Origin: Nonomuraea sp. SYSU D8015
Lineage (GTDB): Bacteria; Actinomycetota; Actinomycetes; Streptosporangiales; Streptosporangiaceae
NCBI RefSeq assembly: GCF_008065375.1
Contig: NZ_VJYI01000033.1
Location: forward strand, 1 to 64,000
Direction of reading: 5' to 3'
DNA: 64,000 nt
Shown: positions 17,729-26,820 of the stretch, one piece after another
How the letters are laid out: the number at the start of each line of letters is the position of its first letter
Numbering within the stretch: the first letter of the stretch is position 1
Notes under the pieces: generated by a model
Seen by the model: the letters and a program-made list of their open reading frames with translations, nothing else
What the model was told of the DNA's origin: nothing
Databases searched by the model: none
Translations under genes and position numbers: made by a program

Positions 17729-18600
17729 GTGGCCTTTCGACCCATTTACACCTCGCCTGCCGGTGAGCGGCATGTACGCCGATGGTGCCAAGACCGCCTC
17801 AGCGCGTGGGCCACCCCGCACGAGGTGAGCACGCTGGAGACGTCTCTGGGGATGAGCACGGCGGTCACCGCTGGCCAGGGCCCCGCGGTCGTGCTGCTGG
17901 CGGGCACCAACTTCTGCCCGGCGACCTTGCTCCAGGTGGCCGACGCTCTGACGCCGACCCGGCAGGTGATCATGGTCGACCTGCCCGGGCAGCCGGGGCT
18001 GAGCAGTTCACAGCGGCTTCGCCGGGAGCGCGTGATGGCGTACGGGCGGTGGGTCGGGGAAGTAATGGAGCAGCTCGTTTCCGGGCCGGCCGTGTTGGTG
18101 GGACATTCCCTGGGCGCGGCCGTGGCGCTGTCGACCACACCCGGGCCGCATCTGGCCGGTCTGCTGCTGGTGTCCCCGGCAGGACTGAGCAGAGCTCGTC
18201 TGACCCCGGCACTGCTCCGAGCGACCCTGCCCTGGCTCGCGGCTCCCTCCCGGCGCGCAGCCGGGCCCTGCTCGACCTGATGAGCGGCCCGGCCTCCCAT
18301 GCCGCGGGCACGGAGCAGGACCTAGTGGAGTGGATGACCCTTGTCGCCCGGCATACGCGTACCAGCCTGGCCCCGCCGCCGCTGCCCGGACCGTTGCTGC
18401 GTCGCTGGGCCGACACACCGGTGCTCGTGGCCACCGGCACCCACGATCGCTTCTACCCGCCTGCCGGCATCGCCGGGCCCGCCCGCGCCTTGCTGGGAAC
18501 CGAGATCATCGCCCTGCCAGGAGTGGGACATCTGGGACCTCACGAAGATCCCGCGCTGCTGCCCGCCCTCCTCGATCAACTCGACACCCACCGGCGATGA
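17729..18600 (+). pseudogene. Alpha/beta hydrolase, frameshifted
   Basis: The first frame (17729 onward) contains the oxyanion region GPAVVLLAGTNFCPATLLQV and the nucleophile elbow VGHSLGAAVAL. It slips near 18245, and the next frame continues LPARSRALLDLMSGPASHAA with VLVATGTHDRFYPP (acid) and ALPGVGHLGPHEDP (catalytic His), ending at 18600. Joined, it is a complete 290-residue serine hydrolase of the haloperoxidase/esterase type. The slip is in a C-rich run, so a sequencing error is possible. The substrate is unknown. Confidence 0.85.
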
Positions 18601-19004
18601 CGACCCGATCCTTCACTGTGCGTTCGGCGGCGAAGAGGCTGGTCGGTCCCGGCCGTAGAAGCCATATCGACCTCCGGTCGGTTGAACGGGTAGAGCCCGT
18701 GGAATCCTGGGGCCCAGCGCGCCGACCTGGTCCTCCATGCCGCGTTCATGGCCGCGTACCGGCCGGCCGGAGGTTGCCGAAGAACACCCGGCGGGCCAGG
18801 GTGTGGCGCGATTCGCCGACGTTCAGCTGCGCGCCCGGTCAGGCGGCCGTCGGCGGTCATCATCTTGATCAGGTCGTAGGCGCGGACTTGGTTGGTGGAC
18901 GGCGACCCCGCCACGAGCACCATGTAGTCCCAGTGCTGCACGATGGCGGGTATCGAGACGCGGCGCAGGCCCACCGCCGCGCCGTAGGCATCCTCGACCG
19001 TCGG
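18601..19004 (-). other. Degraded coding remnant of unknown family
   Basis: Directly downstream of the RseP gene the minus strand has a coding-like stretch: GLRRVSIPAIVQHWDYMVLV, AGSPSTNQVRAYDLIKMMTA, then after a frame change TLARRVFFGNLRPAG. I do not recognise the family. It has no start, so it is the tail of a lost gene. The isoprenoid gene that often follows rseP in actinomycetes is not here. Confidence 0.35.
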
Positions 19005-20309
19005 TCAGCTGGGCAGCGTGAGAGGGTTGACGAGGTCGGCGTAGACGAGCAGACCGGCCATGACGATCATGACGATGGCGATCGCGTACGTCAGCGGCAG
19101 CACCTTGGCGATGTCCACGTACTGCGGCTCCGGCCGACGCATGATCTTGGCGTAGGCCCGCTTGATGCCCTCCCACAGGCCGCCGGCGATGTGGCCGCCG
19201 TCGAGCGGGAGCAGCGGGATCAGGTTGAACATGCCGATCGCCAGGTTGAAGCCCGCCAGCAGACTGACGAAGGTGGCGATCTTCTTCTCGTTGGACAGGT
19301 CGGAGGCGAGGATCTCGCCGCCCATGCGGCCCGCGCCCACCACGCCGACCGGGCCCTCGGGGTCGCGTTCCTCGCCGGAGAAGGCCGCGTGCCAGACGCC
19401 GACCATCTTCTCCGGCAGGTTGAGCAGGGAGCCCGCCACGCGGGCCGTGAGCGCGCCCATATAGCCGACGACCTCGCCCATGCTCTGCCGCTCCATGACC
19501 TCCGTCGGCCGCACGCCCAAGACGCCGACGTTCTTGTCGATCTTTTGGGGGTCCTCGAGACTGGGGCGGTCCTCGGCGATCAGCGTGACGTCGAGCGTCA
19601 TCGGCCTGCCGTCGCGGACGATGCCGATCTGGACCGCGCCGGCGCCGTGGCCGCGGACCAGGCGGATGGCGTCTGCCCAGGAGTTGATCTTCTGGCCGTC
19701 GAAGGACACGATGCGGTCGCCGGGCTTCATGCCCGCCTGGACGGCGGGGGTCGGCTTGTCGGTGGCCTTGCAGGTGTCGCGCTGCTCGGAGATCGGGATC
19801 ACGCACGTGTCGGTCTCGGGCGAGACGATCGGGGCCCAGGTGGGCAGGCCGATGCCGACCAGCAGGATGCTGAAGAACACGAACGCGAGCACGAAGTTCA
19901 TCAGCGGGCCGCCGGACATGATGATGACCTTCTGCCACCACTTCTTGCGGTAGAAGACACGGTCCTCGTCGCCGGGCCGCACCTCCTCCTGCGCGGCCTC
20001 GCGGGCCGACTCGATGAGCCCCTGGAACGGCCCCGTGGCGGTGCTGCGCACCTTGCCCGGGTCGTCGCCGGGACGCGGCGGCAGCATGCCGATCATGCGG
20101 ATGTAGCCGCCGAACGGGATCCACTTGATGCCGTATTCGGTCTCACCCTTGCGCCGCGACCACGCGGTCGGGCCGAAGCCCACCATGTATTGGGTCACCC
20201 TGACGCCGAAGATCTTGGCGGGCACGAGGTGGCCGAGCTCGTGCAGGGCGAGGGAGATCATCAACCCGAGCAGGAAGAGGATGATCCCTATCAGGTAGAG
20301 CCAGTCCAT
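19005..20309 (-). CDS. Site-2 zinc metalloprotease, RseP/Rip1 type
   Basis: A 434-residue intramembrane protease starting at the ATG at 20309. Helix 1 carries the zinc motif H23-E24-x-x-H27 (LALHELGHLVPAKIFG). A PDZ domain lies around residues 170-260 (PAVQAGMKPGDRIVSFDGQK). The second metal and active-site motif NLIPLLPLDGGH is near 370, and a last helix ends at the C-terminus. Rip-type proteases cleave anti-sigma factors and other single-pass membrane proteins inside the membrane. In many actinomycetes this gene sits between dxr and ispG; here both neighbours are degraded DNA, so this copy may be a relocated paralogue. Confidence 0.95.
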   Translation of the reverse strand: MDWLYLIGIILFLLGLMISLALHELGHLVPAKIFGVRVTQYMVGFGPTAWSRRKGETEYGIKWIPFGGYIRMIGMLPPRPGDDPGKVRSTATGPFQGLIESAREAAQEEVRPGDEDRVFYRKKWWQKVIIMSGGPLMNFVLAFVFFSILLVGIGLPTWAPIVSPETDTCVIPISEQRDTCKATDKPTPAVQAGMKPGDRIVSFDGQKINSWADAIRLVRGHGAGAVQIGIVRDGRPMTLDVTLIAEDRPSLEDPQKIDKNVGVLGVRPTEVMERQSMGEVVGYMGALTARVAGSLLNLPEKMVGVWHAAFSGEERDPEGPVGVVGAGRMGGEILASDLSNEKKIATFVSLLAGFNLAIGMFNLIPLLPLDGGHIAGGLWEGIKRAYAKIMRRPEPQYVDIAKVLPLTYAIAIVMIVMAGLLVYADLVNPLTLPS

Positions 20310-20649
20310 GTGCGGCGCTCCGGAAATAGGGGGACGGACGGTCCGACACACCCCAGGGCAGTCGACGATCACCTTGGGAGACGACGGAGGGGGCGTCTTG
20401 ATCAGGATACTGATCGCGGAGCACCTGCTTTGGTATGCCGAGGGCTGATCGCCGTCCTCGGTGCCGAGCCGGCCGGCAGGTGGGCCGGCGGAAGCCCGCT
20501 GCGATGGTCTGGCCCGCCTTCGTACGGCAGAACCAGCGCCGGACCGTCCAGGACGGCGGCGTGCAGGGGACAACCGTCGCCGCCGACCCCTCTGCCCGGC
20601 CCCCGCGCGGATTGGTGAGCGACTCAGTTCCGACGCGTGGGCAGTCCTG
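20310..20649. other. No confident gene
   Basis: Upstream region of the RseP-type gene. I see no conserved reading frame in either direction. The long open frames here are by-products of high GC. Confidence 0.35.
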
Positions 20650-21364
20650 GGCGTTCGTCGGTCCCGCCCTGCCCTGGGCGGGCGCGCCGGGATCGGCGGC
20701 GTCAGCCGCACCGGCGACGTCATCTCCACCGACCTGCTCATGTACGGCGACGCCAGAGGTTCGCTCGGCTACTCCTCCCGGGCGACGCAGCGGACCGCCC
20801 TCTATCGTGACGGCACCCTCGTGGGCGAGCAGCCGGAGATCGCGAGGAGACGAACCCGTCCACGTCGATCCCTCCATCGCTCTCGTGCCGCGAGGCCCCG
20901 GGGAGGAACCGCGCTTCATGGCCCCGTGCCGGCGTGGCGGAATCCCGGTGGAGCGCTGGAGGCGGCGTGGAAGCAGATGGCCGCTCGACTGGAGGAGGCC
21001 GGCGAGGATGCCCGCGTCCGCGTAGGCGGGTCGACTGGCGTACCAACATGGGCACCACCACGCTCGATGAGGAGGACTGTCACGGAGAGAGCACCGCGGC
21101 CGACGACGACTGCTGTCGCAAGGTCGTCACGAACGTGGCCACCCGCCCGCTGGAGATCGTCGCCCGCGGCTGGATCGGCGACCGCACCTCCGGCGACGAG
21201 AGCGGGACAGGCGCGAACGTCACCGTCGACTGTCCGAGAGCGGCCTGTCTGTCCCGTTCGTGCCGGGCACGCCGCTGGCCGACGTACCCAAGGACACGGC
21301 CAGGGTCCGTGGACCGGAGCGGGTCGACCTGCCGCTGCCGGAGCAGGGGTTCGAGTTGCTGTGA
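20650..21364 (+). pseudogene. Remnants of one or two secreted-protein genes
   Basis: The first part reads DVISTDLLMYGDARGSLGYS, then TQRTALYRDGTLVGEQPEI, similar in style to beta-sandwich tails of actinomycete S8 peptidases. After frame changes there is TTTLDEEDCHGESTAADDDC, VATRPLEIVARGWIGDRTSG, then VPFVPGTPLADVPKDTARVR ending at a stop near 21364. At least three frames are involved and no start is visible. The family assignment is weak. Confidence 0.35.
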
Positions 21365-21532
21365 ACCGGTAGGCCGATGGGGCCCGGGTTCTCCGCCAGA
21401 GCTCGGGCGCCAACCGCGATCTCGTGCTGTCCGACACCCACGACAGGGATCGGATCGGCTGGGTGTACCTCTCCTACGCTGGGATCTCGTCGGTGTTGTT
21501 GCAAATGCGCGACAGGAGCTCCTCGCAGAGGG

Positions 21533-23368
21533 TCAGGTGTCTGAGTACCGCGGGGCCAGCCCGTGCTCGTAGGCATAGATGACGGCGCGCACCCTGGTGG
21601 TCAGCCCGAGCTTACGCAGGAGGCTGGCGACGTGGGTCTTGACCGTCCCTTCCTCAATGGTCAGGGCTTGGGCTATCTCGGCATTGCTCAGCCCTCGGGC
21701 CAGGTGGCGGAGCACCTCGAGCTCACGAGTGGTGAGCCGCTGGTGCGCGCCTGTGGCGGGCACGGGCGACAGTCTCGCGAAGCGGTGGATCAGCCGGGTG
21801 GTGACCTGCGGGTCCACCAGCCCGTGCCCGCGATGTAGCGCCCGCACCGCCGCCAGCAGCAGCTCAGGGTCGCTGTCCTTGAGCAGGAACCCTGCAGCGC
21901 CCGACTGGAGCGCGCCGAACAGGTACTCGTCGGTGTCGAACGTCGTCAGCGCGAGCACCCTCGATGGTGTCTCCACGTCGGTGAGTTGCCGGATCGCGGC
22001 GATCCCGTCGACGTACGGCATGCGCAGGTCCATCACCACCACGTCGGGGCGCCGCCACAGCGCTTGGTGCACGGCCTCGGCACCGTCGGCCGCCTCACCG
22101 ACCACCTCGATGTCGGGCTCGCCGTCCTGGCCGGCCAGCCGGCGGCCGTCGGCGGCAGGGCTGTTGTCGTCGTAGTCGCCGTTGGCGATGAGTACGGGCC
22201 GCAGGCCCGGCGCCTTGATGGGGTGCGGCGGATACGTCCTGGTCGGCGGCAGGCCCGCGCAGTGGTTGGCCATCGGCCACACCATCCGCCAGCCGATGCG
22301 GGGCGTTTCGCGGCGCAGCGCGGTCTCCAGCTTCTTGAGCTTGTCGTATCCGGGGTAGGGCATGTCCGCGCAGAGGATGACGCGCGACAGGTTGGGGTCA
22401 GGCGCCCCTTCCACCTTGGCGAAGAACGAGGCGTCACCGGCCTGCGCCCGCGCGAGCCCGGCGGCCAGGCGTTCCCAGGTGGCTTCCCAGGTGAAGTTGA
22501 CGCGGGAGGCGATCTGGGTGTCGCTGATGCGCACGTCGGGACCGGCCTCGGGTGCGGGGATGGGCTCGCGGCGGGCCGTGGCCATCACCGCGTCCCAGAC
22601 GGCCAGGGGATCCTTGCCGTGTAGTGCGCACGTCGTGGTGCTCTGGCACCAGGCGGCGTAGCGTTCGGCGTTGGCCTCCAGGACATGGGCGCGCCGCCGG
22701 AGCCACTCGCGCAGGTCGGGTGTGGTGTGGTTCCACACGCTGTCGAGGTACATCCGGCCGACCTTGCGGGGGAACAACTCGGCGTAGGCCTGCCCGAGCG
22801 TGGTGCCGTGCGAGTTGCCTACGAAGGTCAGCCTGGCCTGGCCGAGGGCCTTTCTGATCGCCTCCATGTCGTGTGCGATCTGCCAGGAGTTGAGGTTTCC
22901 CGACAGCGTGCCGGCCTCTTTGGCGCAGGCTTGTCCGAACGTGCGGTTCTTCGCAGCGTAGGCGTCGTAGGCTGGCTTGCTCGGAAACACCCACTCGGTG
23001 GCGAACGGTGCGGGGATAGGGCAGTTGATGGCAGTGGACTTGCCGAACCCCCGCGGGTCGAAAATCACCACGTCAAACCATTTGGTCAGATCTGCGAAGT
23101 ATTTCTTCCCCTGGCGGAGAATCGTGATCTGCTCGCCAGGCCCACCGGTGTTGACCAGCACCACGCCCTTCTTGCCTGCCTGATCCTGGGCGGGCAGCTT
23201 GGCGAGAGCGATCGTGACCTTCGGCCCTGATCCACGGGCCCAGTCGACCGGCACCTGGATCTGCGCGCACTGCAGACCGTCTCCGCAGTCCTGCCATGAC
23301 ACCGGCGCGGTCGTTACCGGGGCGACGGCGGTGACCGCGCCGATGAGGAGCGATGCAACGATGTTCAT
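21533..23368 (-). CDS. Secreted-type alpha/beta hydrolase fused in frame to NarL-type response regulator
   Basis: One 611-codon frame joins two unrelated proteins. Residues 1-25 are a signal-like segment (MNIVASLLIGAVTAVAPVTT). Residues 30-410 are a TAP-like hydrolase with NTGGPGEQ, DPRGFGKS and the nucleophile elbow GNSHGTTLG. From residue 417 it is a NarL/FixJ response regulator beginning EPDIEVVGEAADG, so it lacks about the first 24 residues including the acidic pair. It retains Asp447 in VVVMDLRMP and Lys497, and has a complete LuxR HTH (LTTRELEVLRHLARGLSNAE). A DNA-binding domain behind an exported enzyme makes no obvious sense, so a deletion joining two genes is the best explanation. 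The ribosome binding site is poor. Confidence 0.8.
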   Translation of the reverse strand: MNIVASLLIGAVTAVAPVTTAPVSWQDCGDGLQCAQIQVPVDWARGSGPKVTIALAKLPAQDQAGKKGVVLVNTGGPGEQITILRQGKKYFADLTKWFDVVIFDPRGFGKSTAINCPIPAPFATEWVFPSKPAYDAYAAKNRTFGQACAKEAGTLSGNLNSWQIAHDMEAIRKALGQARLTFVGNSHGTTLGQAYAELFPRKVGRMYLDSVWNHTTPDLREWLRRRAHVLEANAERYAAWCQSTTTCALHGKDPLAVWDAVMATARREPIPAPEAGPDVRISDTQIASRVNFTWEATWERLAAGLARAQAGDASFFAKVEGAPDPNLSRVILCADMPYPGYDKLKKLETALRRETPRIGWRMVWPMANHCAGLPPTRTYPPHPIKAPGLRPVLIANGDYDDNSPAADGRRLAGQDGEPDIEVVGEAADGAEAVHQALWRRPDVVVMDLRMPYVDGIAAIRQLTDVETPSRVLALTTFDTDEYLFGALQSGAAGFLLKDSDPELLLAAVRALHRGHGLVDPQVTTRLIHRFARLSPVPATGAHQRLTTRELEVLRHLARGLSNAEIAQALTIEEGTVKTHVASLLRKLGLTTRVRAVIYAYEHGLAPRYSDT

Positions 23369-23494
23369 GTCGGAAGGATCGCCGGGACCGCATCGCCCGC
23401 GCGTCCCTCTTTCTGCATATCTTTTGCCTGGGAGCGACGGGGGATGTACGCGAGCTCCCCTTCCCGAAGCAGACGACTGATCTGCAGGAGGTGC

Positions 23495-23700
23495 CGGCCG
23501 CGTTCGCCGCGGTGCACGACGACTACACCGCGGCGCTCGAGCGCGCGCCGCTGGACGACGACGCCTGCCGCGCCTACGCCTCCCGCATCCGCGCCTTCCT
23601 GGCCTGGCTCGATGCTGCCGACCTCGACAACGCCGACCCACTGAGCGACGCGCACGGCCGTGACTTCACCGTCGCCTACAAGATCCTCTACTCCCGCCCG
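23495..23700 (+). pseudogene. Tyrosine recombinase N-terminal fragment
   Basis: The frame reads VHDDYTAALERAPLDDDACR, AYASRIRAFLAWLDAADLDN, then DPLSDAHGRDFTVAYK. This is the SAM-like N-terminal core-binding domain of actinomycete tyrosine recombinases. It stops making sense near 23690, where a membrane-protein gene begins on the other strand. The catalytic domain is absent. Confidence 0.68.
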
Positions 23701-23708
23701 GGGGGCGG

Positions 23709-23936
23709 TCAATTCTCGCGAGCCGTGCGTGACCCGCTGCGCCACTTGACGGCATACGGGAGCACGAACAGGTACAGACCGGTGAACAGCTGCAAGACCA
23801 GCGGGAACAGCGGCAGGTAGAACACCCAGGCGGCAGGCTCCTCCTGCAGCAAGGCGGCCACACAGATGAGCACGGTCACCGTGAAAGCGATGGACAGCCA
23901 GCGGTGGGTCTGCCGAACCCACTTGTTCCCGTTCAA
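23709..23936 (-). CDS. Small membrane protein, two transmembrane helices
   Basis: A 75-residue protein starting at the TTG at 23936, with AGGAGG 5 nt upstream; no ATG or GTG is better placed. After NKWVRQTHRWLSIAFT there are two hydrophobic helices, FTVTVLICVAALL and WVFYLPLFPLVLQLFTGLYL. The RQTHRWLS opening resembles the start of PepSY-associated or cytochrome-b-like small membrane proteins. Function unknown. Confidence 0.62.
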   Translation of the reverse strand: MNGNKWVRQTHRWLSIAFTVTVLICVAALLQEEPAAWVFYLPLFPLVLQLFTGLYLFVLPYAVKWRSGSRTAREN

Positions 23937-24028
23937 TGAAACCTCCTCTGAACACGGCCAGCCCCCGGGCCGCCGTGAGTCGATGATCGATGTCGCGCCG
24001 ACGCTGAGCACGCGAAAGCAAGGGCAGG

Positions 24029-24439
24029 TCAGCGTCGTTCCTCGATGCGGATCAGGTTGCCCGCGGGATCGCGGACGGCGCAGTCGCGGACTCCGTACGG
24101 CTGTTCGGCCGGCTCCTGGACGATCTCGGCGCCGCTGTCCTGCAGCCGCTTGAAGACGCCGTCGAGGTCGGGGGTGGCCAGGACGATGCCGGCGAAGGTG
24201 CCCTTGGCCATCATCTCGGCGATGGTGCGGCGCTCGTCCTCGGTGATGCCGGGGTCGGCGGCCGGTGGCTGCAGGACGATGGAGGTGCCCGGCTGGCCGG
24301 CGGGGCCGACCCTGATCCAGCGCATGCCCTCGTATCCGACGTCGTCGCGGACCTCGAAGCCGAGCGCGTCGCGGTAGAAGGCCAGGCAGGCGTCCGGGTC
24401 GTCGTGCGGGAGGAAGCTGGCGTGGATGGTGATGTCCAT
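24029..24439 (-). CDS. VOC-family (glyoxalase/bleomycin-resistance-like) protein
   Basis: A 136-residue protein starting at the ATG at 24439. It has two beta-alpha-beta-beta-beta modules: HASFLPHDDPDACLAFYRDA, then the second with GIVLATPDLDGVFKRLQDSG and the closing DPAGNLIRIEE. The final Glu is in the position of a VOC metal ligand. VOC proteins include dioxygenases, isomerases and drug-binding proteins; the substrate cannot be told. It is monocistronic. Confidence 0.88.
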   Translation of the reverse strand: MDITIHASFLPHDDPDACLAFYRDALGFEVRDDVGYEGMRWIRVGPAGQPGTSIVLQPPAADPGITEDERRTIAEMMAKGTFAGIVLATPDLDGVFKRLQDSGAEIVQEPAEQPYGVRDCAVRDPAGNLIRIEERR

Positions 24440-24618
24440 GACGGTCACGCTAGCTGCGGCTCGCTGACCGGCGCTTCTTGATTCCTGACCGGTCCAGAGC
24501 CCCATGCGCTTTCGCCCGTCCGCGCGGCTGACGGCGCGCGGACGGGCTCAGTGCTTGGCCGGCGGGCCCCCTCGGCACCATCGCTTGGTGCGCGGCGGGG
24601 CTTCGCCGTCAGGCGACG

Positions 24619-24880
24619 TCACACCGTACGGCTCGCACACGGTTCGTCCAGCCCCCGAGGGTCCGCGACGAACGCCACCGTCCTGCCCTGCTGGACGTTC
24701 CGGAACTACTTCGACCTGCCGAGCGGCCCCCGCCGATGACGATCGTGCCGGTGCCGGCGTCGACGAAGAAGTCGGTCGGGTTGTTCTGCACCTGCCCGTC
24801 GGGCGAGACCGTGGCCAGCCGCCCGACGGGCTGCGTGGCCAAGTAGTCGAGCTCTGCCTGGGTGAGACCTTGGTCCTTCG
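24619..24880 (-). pseudogene. PPOX-class F420-dependent flavoprotein, broken
   Basis: The N-terminus is clear: LTQAELDYLATQPVGRLATV, then QNNPTDFFVDAGTGTIVIGG. The next expected strand, FRNVQQGRTVAFVADPRGLD, is present in a different frame behind a TAG, and the reading ends at a TGA at 24619, about half the usual length. It lies just downstream of the sigma factor gene. Not functional as read. Confidence 0.7.
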
Positions 24881-24905
24881 GTTCGTTTCGCGGCGGGCCC
24901 TCGGC

Positions 24906-25832
24906 TCAGTCGAGGTAGTCCCGCAGCGACATGGCGCGGCCGGGGTGACGCAGCTTGCTCATCGTCTTGGCCTCGATCTGCCGGATGCGCTCCCTGGTGA
25001 CGCCGTAGACCTTGCCGATCTCGTCAAGGGTCTTCGGCTCGCCGTCCGCCAGGCCGTACCGCAGTGCGATCACGCCCGCCTCCCGCTCGGTGAGGCCGCC
25101 CAGGATCTCCCTGAGCTGGTCACGCAGCAGATCGTGGCCGATGACGTCGGTGGGGTCGCCGGCCTCGACGTCCTCGATGAGGTCGCCGAGCTCGAGGTCG
25201 CCCTCATCGCCGATCTGGATGCTCAGCGAGATCGGTTCACGCGCGTAGCCACGGATCTCCTTGACCTTCTCCGGGGCCAGCTCCACGCGCTCGGCGATCT
25301 CCTCGTCGGAGGGCTCCCGCCCGAGCGACTGGAACAGCTCGCGCTGCGCCCGGGACACCTTGTTGATCAGCTCGGTCATGTGAACCGGAATGCGGATCGT
25401 GCGTGACTGGTCGGCCAGCGCCCGGCCGATGGCCTGCTTGATCCACCAGGTGGCGTAGGTGGAGAACTTCAGCCCGAGCTTGTGGTCGAACTTCTCCACG
25501 GCCCGCATCAGCCCCATGTTGCCCTCTTGGATCAGATCCAGGAGGGGCAGGCCGCGTCCGGTCTGGCGCTTGGCGATGGAGACGACCAGACGCAGGTTGG
25601 CCTCGATCATCTGGTCCTTGGCCAGGCGGCCGTCCGCGGCGATCCACTCCAGGTCGGCGCGGACCTGCGGGGACAGGGCGTCGCGCTCACGGTCGAGGCG
25701 TTCCTGGGCGAACAGCCCGGCCTCGATGCGCTCGCCGAGCGCCACCTCCTGCTGGGCATCGAGCAGCCGGATCTTGCCGATCTGCTTCAGGTAGTCCTTG
25801 ACAGGATCAGTGGTCGCGGCGGCGGCTGCCAT
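24906..25832 (-). CDS. RNA polymerase sigma factor, short RpoD-like (group 2)
   Basis: A 308-residue sigma-70 factor with the principal-type regions but no long N-terminal domain. Region 1.2 is DPVKDYLKQIGKIRLLDAQQ. Region 2 has LRLVVSIAKRQTGRGLPLLD, DLIQEGNMGLMRAVEKFD and STYATWWIKQAIGRALADQS. Region 3 has IRIPVHMTELINKVSRAQ, and region 4 YGVTRERIRQIEAKTMSKLR. It resembles non-essential HrdA/HrdC/HrdD or SigB-type sigma factors that read principal-like promoters under stress or in stationary phase. GGGAGG precedes the ATG. No anti-sigma gene is adjacent. Confidence 0.95.
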   Translation of the reverse strand: MAAAAATTDPVKDYLKQIGKIRLLDAQQEVALGERIEAGLFAQERLDRERDALSPQVRADLEWIAADGRLAKDQMIEANLRLVVSIAKRQTGRGLPLLDLIQEGNMGLMRAVEKFDHKLGLKFSTYATWWIKQAIGRALADQSRTIRIPVHMTELINKVSRAQRELFQSLGREPSDEEIAERVELAPEKVKEIRGYAREPISLSIQIGDEGDLELGDLIEDVEAGDPTDVIGHDLLRDQLREILGGLTEREAGVIALRYGLADGEPKTLDEIGKVYGVTRERIRQIEAKTMSKLRHPGRAMSLRDYLD

Positions 25833-26153
25833 GGGGACCTCCCGGGGGTGAGCGGACGAGCGGCGGGGAGCGGTGGTGCTGGTGGTGCGAGTGAAGGTCA
25901 GTTCAAGCTCCTGACAGGCGATGTGATCGGTGGCTCTGGGGGTCAGTACGCGGCGCGCCGGGGGGCGCTGGGGCGGCGCGTGAGGTACGGCTGCGCCGTG
26001 GGCTTCAGGTCTCGAGCCCGTGCGGCGGAGCGGCGCGGCGACGGATTGCGAAGAGGAGCGGTGGTGACGGCGATGGAAGCGGGCAGCTTGATCTCAAACG
26101 ACTCTCGCATGCGAACCCTTCAGAGGTGCAAAACTTAGATCGGTGGTAAGATT
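25833..26153. other. Intergenic region between sigma factor and TetR gene
   Basis: This divergent promoter region is about 320 nt long. Its right end becomes AT-richer near 26130-26187, where a TetR-type inverted repeat lies. No coding frame is convincing. Confidence 0.4.
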
Positions 26154-26174
26154 ACGACTGACACATCAAGTCGT
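26154..26174. promoter_or_regulatory. Inverted repeat, probable TetR operator
   Basis: ACGACT and AGTCGT are perfect inverted arms separated by 9 nt, ending 13 nt before the TetR start codon at 26188. Position suggests autoregulation. Confidence 0.5.
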
Positions 26175-26187
26175 CAAGAGGAACTTT

Positions 26188-26820
26188 ATGTCCGACGTAA
26201 AAATGCTCGGTCTGCGAGAGCTGAAGAAGCGGGAGACCCGTCAGGAGATCTCCGACAAGGCCACCCGCCTGTTCATCGAGCGGGGCTTCGAGGAGACGAC
26301 GATCGCGGAGATCGCCGAGGCCGCACGCGTGGCCAAGAAGACCGTCACGAACTACTTCCCGCGCAAGGAGGATCTGGCCTTCGACCACCACGAGCAGTTC
26401 GTCGCCACGCTGGCCGAGATCGTGGCCGGCAGATCGCCGGGCGAGTCCGCCCTCGCCGCGCTCAGGAGGGTCTTCATGGAAGCGGCCGAACGGCAGGATC
26501 CGATGCTCGGGTTCACCCGCGACGGATTCGGGCGGATGATCATGGAGTCGCCGACGCTGGTGGCGCGCCTGCGCGAGCTGCTGGAGCAGCGGGAGGAGGC
26601 GCTGGCTCGGGTGCTGGCCGCGGAGACGGGCGATCGGGGACCGGCGCCCCGGGTGGTGGCGGCGCAGCTCGCCGCCCCCTACCGGGTGCTGCTCGGGCAG
26701 ATCATGGAGCTCACCTTGGAAGGGCTGGACAACGCGCGGATCGCCGAGATCGTGGCCGAGTCCGCGCGCGAGGTGTTCGACCTCATGGAGCCGTCGCTCG
26801 GGAGCTATGCGGTGCGCTGA
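26188..26820 (+). CDS. TetR-family transcriptional regulator
   Basis: A 210-residue regulator. The ATG at 26188 follows AGAGGAAC at good spacing and is preferred over an upstream in-frame codon. The HTH lies at residues 15-60: RETRQEISDKATRLFIERGF, TTIAEIAEAARVAKKTVTNY FPRKEDL in two parts. The all-helical ligand domain follows (residues 80-205), with FTRDGFGRMIMESPTLVARL. The target is probably itself plus a neighbour that is now lost, since a truncated glycosidase gene follows immediately. Confidence 0.93.
   Translation: MSDVKMLGLRELKKRETRQEISDKATRLFIERGFEETTIAEIAEAARVAKKTVTNYFPRKEDLAFDHHEQFVATLAEIVAGRSPGESALAALRRVFMEAAERQDPMLGFTRDGFGRMIMESPTLVARLRELLEQREEALARVLAAETGDRGPAPRVVAAQLAAPYRVLLGQIMELTLEGLDNARIAEIVAESAREVFDLMEPSLGSYAVR

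Noticed and set aside
18330..20618. 762-codon plus-strand open frame
   Set aside because: It is antisense to the RseP-type protease, which has HExxH, PDZ and LDG motifs. The antisense product is low-complexity.
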